Origin: Actinokineospora alba
GTDB taxonomy: Bacteria; Actinomycetota; Actinomycetes; Mycobacteriales; Pseudonocardiaceae
Length of the DNA: 64,000 nt
Direction: 5' to 3'
Assembly: GCF_004362515.1 (NCBI RefSeq)
Contig: NZ_SNXU01000001.1
Location: forward strand, 7,224,616-7,288,615
In this document: positions 61,040 through 64,000 of the stretch, one piece after another
Layout of the letters: each line of letters begins with the position of its first letter
How positions within the stretch are numbered: the stretch's first letter is position 1
Translations under genes and position numbers: made by a program
The notes under the pieces: generated by a model
The model's database searches: none
The model's input: the letters and a program-made list of their open reading frames with translations, nothing else
Told to the model about the DNA's origin: nothing

Positions 61040-61839
61040 CGCTTCTTCCTCCGGTAGCTCTTGATCTCGGCGAACGAGCGCTGCGAACCGTCGGCGGGGG
61101 CGCCCAGGTAGAACTCGCGGATGTCCTCGTCGGCGAGCAGGTCGCCCGCCGGGCCGTCGCGCACCACGGTGCCCACTTCGAGCACGTAGCCGAAGTCCGC
61201 AATGGACAGTGCCATCATCGCGTTCTGCTCCACCAGCAGCACGCTCGTGCCCTGTTCGTTGATGTGCCTGATGATGTCGCGGACCTGTTCGACCAGCTTC
61301 GGCGCGAGACCGAGGGACGGCTCGTCGAGCAGCAGCAGGCGCGGGGCGGCCATGAGGGCGCGGCCGATCGCGAGCATCTGCTGCTCCCCGCCGGACAGGT
61401 AGCCCGCGGTGGAGCGCCGCCTGGTCGCCAGCACGGGGAACAGGTCGAGCACGCGGGCGTAGGACTCGCGGACCTCGGCGCGGGACCGGCGGGTGTGCGC
61501 GCCCGCGCGGAGGTTCTCGTCGATGGTCATCTCGGCGAAGATCCGGCGGCCCTCCATCACCTGGGCGATGCCGAGCCGCACCACACGTGCGGGGTCGGCG
61601 CCGGTGATGTCCTGGCCGTCGAATTGGACGGTGCCCTTGGTGATGCGGCCGCGGTGGGGGTGGAGCAGGCCGGTGACCGCGCGCAGCAGGGTTGTCTTGC
61701 CCGCGCCGTTGGCGCCGAGCAGGGCGACCACGCCTCCGGTCGGGACGGTCAGACTCAGTCCGCGGAGGACCAGCACGACGTCGTCGTAGACGACCTCCAG
61801 GTTGGACACCGAAAGGACCGACTCGCCGTCCGCCACCAT
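61027..61839 (-). CDS. livF: Branched-chain amino-acid-type ABC ATPase LivF
   Basis: This 270-residue ATPase has Walker A GANGAGKT (42-49), signature YLSGGEQQML, Walker B LLLLDEPSLG and the H-loop in VLLVEQN. It is first in the livF-livG-fadD-livH-livM-livK operon. The ATG is preceded by AGGAGG. A Crp/GlxR-like palindrome sits 10 nt upstream of the start codon. Confidence 0.95.
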   Translation of the reverse strand: MVADGESVLSVSNLEVVYDDVVLVLRGLSLTVPTGGVVALLGANGAGKTTLLRAVTGLLHPHRGRITKGTVQFDGQDITGADPARVVRLGIAQVMEGRRIFAEMTIDENLRAGAHTRRSRAEVRESYARVLDLFPVLATRRRSTAGYLSGGEQQMLAIGRALMAAPRLLLLDEPSLGLAPKLVEQVRDIIRHINEQGTSVLLVEQNAMMALSIADFGYVLEVGTVVRDGPAGDLLADEDIREFYLGAPADGSQRSFAEIKSYRRKKRWSA

Positions 61840-61849
61840 TGGCCTCCTG

Positions 61850-61865
61850 CGTGACCTAGATCACA
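61850..61865. promoter_or_regulatory. Crp/GlxR-like operator upstream of livF
   Basis: On the minus strand TGTGATCTAGGTCACG matches the corynebacterial GlxR consensus TGTGANNTANNTCACA at all fixed positions except the last. It lies just upstream of the RBS, 10 nt before the livF ATG, a position that would suit repression. Regulation by cAMP or a related ligand is inferred. Confidence 0.65.
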
Positions 61866-61932
61866 AGTAGGCAGGACGGTAGACGGTGGCCTGATCAGGA
61901 GCAAGGGTCGAGCACAAGATGTTACCGGCGGG

Positions 61933-63195
61933 TCAGGCCTTCTTCGTGGTCCGACGGTTGGCCGTGCGGGTGGTCCCGGCGCTCTTCTTGGCGGTGGCCT
62001 TGGCGGCGGGCTTGGCCGCGGTCGACTTGGCCTTGGCCTCGGGCTGCTTGCTGCCGTTGACCGCGGACCCGTTGGCCTTCTTGACCTCGTCGACCGGTGC
62101 GGAGCCATTGGTCTCAGGCTTGGCCTTGGCCACCGCGGACCCGTTCGAGGCGGGCTGGGGGGCACTCTCGACCACGGGCGTCGGGGCAGGCGCGGGTGTG
62201 GCTGAGCCACCGTCGTCGTCGCCGGGAATGTCGGCGGTCGCCACCTCGACAGCGACAGTCGCGCCGTTGCGGGCGGAACCGTTGACCGCGCCGTTGACCG
62301 CGCCGTTGCGGGCGGCGATCGGGGCGGGCTCGGTCTCCGTCTCGGCGGGCTCGGGCTGCTCGGTGCAGGTGCGCACCTTGGTGCTGCCGTTGCGCGCCCA
62401 GGACGTCCCCACCTCGGCCTGCATCCGGGAGCGCCAGCCGCCGTTGCGCGAAGCCCAGCGCGGCGCGGGCACGTCGGTCTCGGCCGGCCGCACGTACCCG
62501 GGGCGCGGCTTGTCCTCGCGCACGGCGTCGCCGATGAGGAACAGGGTGTGGCGCCACAGGTTGCGCCGCTTCACCGCCGCGGCCAGCTCGCCGACGGTGG
62601 TGCGCAGCAGGACCTCGTCGGGCCAGGTGGTCTTGTAGGCCACGGCGACCGGCATCTCCGGGTCGACGCCGCCGCTGAGCAGTTCCTCGGCGAGGTCGGC
62701 GGCGCGGGCGGCCGGGGCGTGCACGGCGACCGTGGCGCACCGGGTGACCATCGCGCGGACGCGGGAGAAGTCGGCCTCGGTGAACACGACGGTCTCGGCG
62801 ACACCGGACTCGACCAGCGCGTTGCCGGTCGCGGCGGCGGCGGCCGAGGCGGGCGCGATACCGGGGATGATCTCGACGTCGAGGCCGAGCTTCTCGCAGA
62901 GTTCGCGCTGCTCGCGCACCTCGGGCGACTGGGCGGCGTCGCCGGGGAACAACCGGACCGCGCTGGAGCGCCTGCTGGCGGCCATGCGGTAGTGCTCGAC
63001 GAGTTCCTCCGGGGTGACACGCGAGCTGTCGACGAGTTCGGCGCCGTCCTTGGTGTGCTCACGCACCCAGACGGGGTCGATCACCGCCGGGCTGTAGACG
63101 ACCAGATCGGCCGCACCGATCCGACTCGCCCCCCGCAGGGTGATGAGGTCAGCCGCTCCCGGTCCCGCTCCGATGAAATACACGGCGCCACGCAT
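61933..63195 (-). CDS. CobM-like tetrapyrrole methylase with low-complexity basic tail
   Basis: Residues 1-230 of this 420-residue protein belong to the precorrin-4 C11-methyltransferase (CobM) family: VYFIGAGPGAADLITLRG at the N-terminus and AYKTTWPDEVLLRTTVGELA late. The middle differs: where CobM has the SAM-contacting GDPSLY block, this protein reads FPGDAAQSPEVREQ, so activity is doubtful. Residues 231-420 are a disordered tail rich in Ala, Asn-Gly-Ser and Pro, ending in a Lys/Arg/Ala region (KSTAAKPAAKATAKKSAG) like histone-H1 tails. The ATG (MRGAVYF) is 74 nt from divergent bioF. Confidence 0.75.
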   Translation of the reverse strand: MRGAVYFIGAGPGAADLITLRGASRIGAADLVVYSPAVIDPVWVREHTKDGAELVDSSRVTPEELVEHYRMAASRRSSAVRLFPGDAAQSPEVREQRELCEKLGLDVEIIPGIAPASAAAAATGNALVESGVAETVVFTEADFSRVRAMVTRCATVAVHAPAARAADLAEELLSGGVDPEMPVAVAYKTTWPDEVLLRTTVGELAAAVKRRNLWRHTLFLIGDAVREDKPRPGYVRPAETDVPAPRWASRNGGWRSRMQAEVGTSWARNGSTKVRTCTEQPEPAETETEPAPIAARNGAVNGAVNGSARNGATVAVEVATADIPGDDDGGSATPAPAPTPVVESAPQPASNGSAVAKAKPETNGSAPVDEVKKANGSAVNGSKQPEAKAKSTAAKPAAKATAKKSAGTTRTANRRTTKKA

Positions 63196-63269
63196 GGGCA
63201 CGACCGTATCGGTGTCGTGTTCGCCACCCGGACCTGGGCCTGCGTCTCGGCGATGTAACACTCCGATGC

Positions 63270-64000
63270 GTGACCGACGAAACCCATCCGGCCGACGCGG
63301 CGTTCGCCTGGCTCGACGCCCACGCCGACGACCGCAGGCGCGCGGGTCTGAGCAGGCAGCTCCGGCCGCGCCGGGCGGATTCCGACCTGCTTGACCTGGC
63401 GAGCAACGACTACCTCGGCCTCGCCCGCGACAAGCGCGTCAGCGGCGCAGCCGCGGCGGCCACCCTGCGCTGGGGCGCCGGGTCCACGGGGTCGCGGCTG
63501 GTCACGGGCAGCACGGAACTGCACAGCGAGCTGGAGTTCGAGTTGGCCCGCTTCTGCGGCGCGCAGGCGGCATTGGTGTTCTCGTCGGGTTTCGCGGCGA
63601 ACCTGGGCGCGGTGACGGCCTTGTCGGGCAAGAACTGCGCGATCGTCACCGACGCCTACATCCACGCCTCCCTGATCGACGGCTGCAGGCTCTCCCGCGC
63701 CGATGTGGCGGTCGTCGCCCACAGCGACGCGGCCGCCGCGGGGCGCGCTCTGGCGACCCGGCGGGCCGAGCGCGGGCTGATGGTCACCGACTCGGTGTTC
63801 TCAGTGGACGGCGATCTGGCGCCGCTGACGGAGCTGGCGGAGGTCTGCCGGGCCAACAAGGCGGCCCTGATCGCCGACGACGCCCACGGCTTCGGCGTCC
63901 TGGGTGACGGAGGGCGCGGCGCGGTTCACGCGGCCGGGTTGTCCAGTGCACCCGATGTGGTGACAACCCTGACCCTGTCGAAGTCCCTCGGCGCCCAGGG
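63270..64000 (+). CDS. bioF: 8-amino-7-oxononanoate synthase (partial, runs off the window)
   Basis: BioF condenses pimeloyl thioester with alanine, the first ring-carbon step of biotin synthesis, using PLP. About 243 residues are visible, with LDLASNDYLGLA near residue 43, GAGSTGSRLVTGS, LVFSSGFAANLGAV, ADDAHGFGVLG and the approach to the PLP lysine (LTLSKSLGAQG). The C-terminal part lies beyond the window. GTG at 63270 is preferred over an out-of-frame ATG just upstream. Confidence 0.92.
   Translation, partial: MTDETHPADAAFAWLDAHADDRRRAGLSRQLRPRRADSDLLDLASNDYLGLARDKRVSGAAAAATLRWGAGSTGSRLVTGSTELHSELEFELARFCGAQAALVFSSGFAANLGAVTALSGKNCAIVTDAYIHASLIDGCRLSRADVAVVAHSDAAAAGRALATRRAERGLMVTDSVFSVDGDLAPLTELAEVCRANKAALIADDAHGFGVLGDGGRGAVHAAGLSSAPDVVTTLTLSKSLGAQ

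Noticed and set aside
61840..61932. Possible small gene before livF
   Set aside because: 93 nt without a usable frame; explained by the promoter and the Crp/GlxR-like site.

Overview
This window is chromosomal DNA from a high-GC actinobacterium, most likely a member of Pseudonocardiales. The evidence is the strong G/C third-codon bias, frequent GTG starts, families typical of that order (CGNR zinc-finger protein, DUF6292, BtrH/DUF4872, DUF4439), an Actino-pnp leader RNA before pnp, and a run ylxR-nusA-rimP / DUF4439 / proS / cysG that, from memory, matches mycobacterial gene order. The genus cannot be fixed from sequence alone. No rRNA, tRNA, CRISPR array, prophage or intact insertion sequence was seen.

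Layout. 1-9014 (minus strand): start of an XRE-type regulator, a TPR membrane protein, dapB, an M16 peptidase, pnp behind its structured leader, rpsO, thpR with an overlapping HTH gene, ribF and truB. 9026-13100: an MFS transporter, a MATE exporter divergent from a CGNR regulator, and a decayed stretch. 13106-17491: a complete sugar ABC importer (ATPase, two permeases, lipoprotein binding protein) behind a GntR-like palindrome. 17857-22397: a BtrH/DUF4872 protein, a lipoprotein, nrnA, a Tat-exported alpha/beta hydrolase, rbfA and a DUF503 gene. 22459-27540: the infB-ylxR-nusA-rimP translation and transcription cluster. 27711-34472: small envelope proteins, a PLP enzyme, YjbQ, an ABC-2-like membrane protein and a HAD phosphatase. 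34535-41567: proS, a VOC protein, a GNAT protein, yaaA, a RIO kinase with a candidate leader peptide, and a DEAD-box helicase with a long structured leader. 41644-44432: a frameshifted lipoprotein gene, siroheme synthase and a winged-helix regulator. 44727-52889: a large secreted subtilase with a malectin-like end, a desaturase, and assorted envelope genes including a second Tat hydrolase. 53170-63195: an LmbE deacetylase, cobL, a six-gene liv/fadD operon with a Crp/GlxR-like site at its front, and a divergent CobM-like protein with a basic tail. The window ends inside bioF.

How it fits together. Much of the minus strand is a chain of operons with stop/start overlaps for RNA turnover (pnp, nrnA, thpR), ribosome maturation (rbfA, rimP, rpsO, truB) and translation (infB, proS). 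Tetrapyrrole genes (cysG, cobL, CobM-like) recur at separate places. No plainly new multi-gene system was found. The strongest items to check are the CobM-like protein with an altered motif and histone-like tail, a 21-nt repeat family lying at the 3' ends of two genes, the RIO kinase leader peptide, the helicase leader stem, and the Crp/GlxR and GntR operators.
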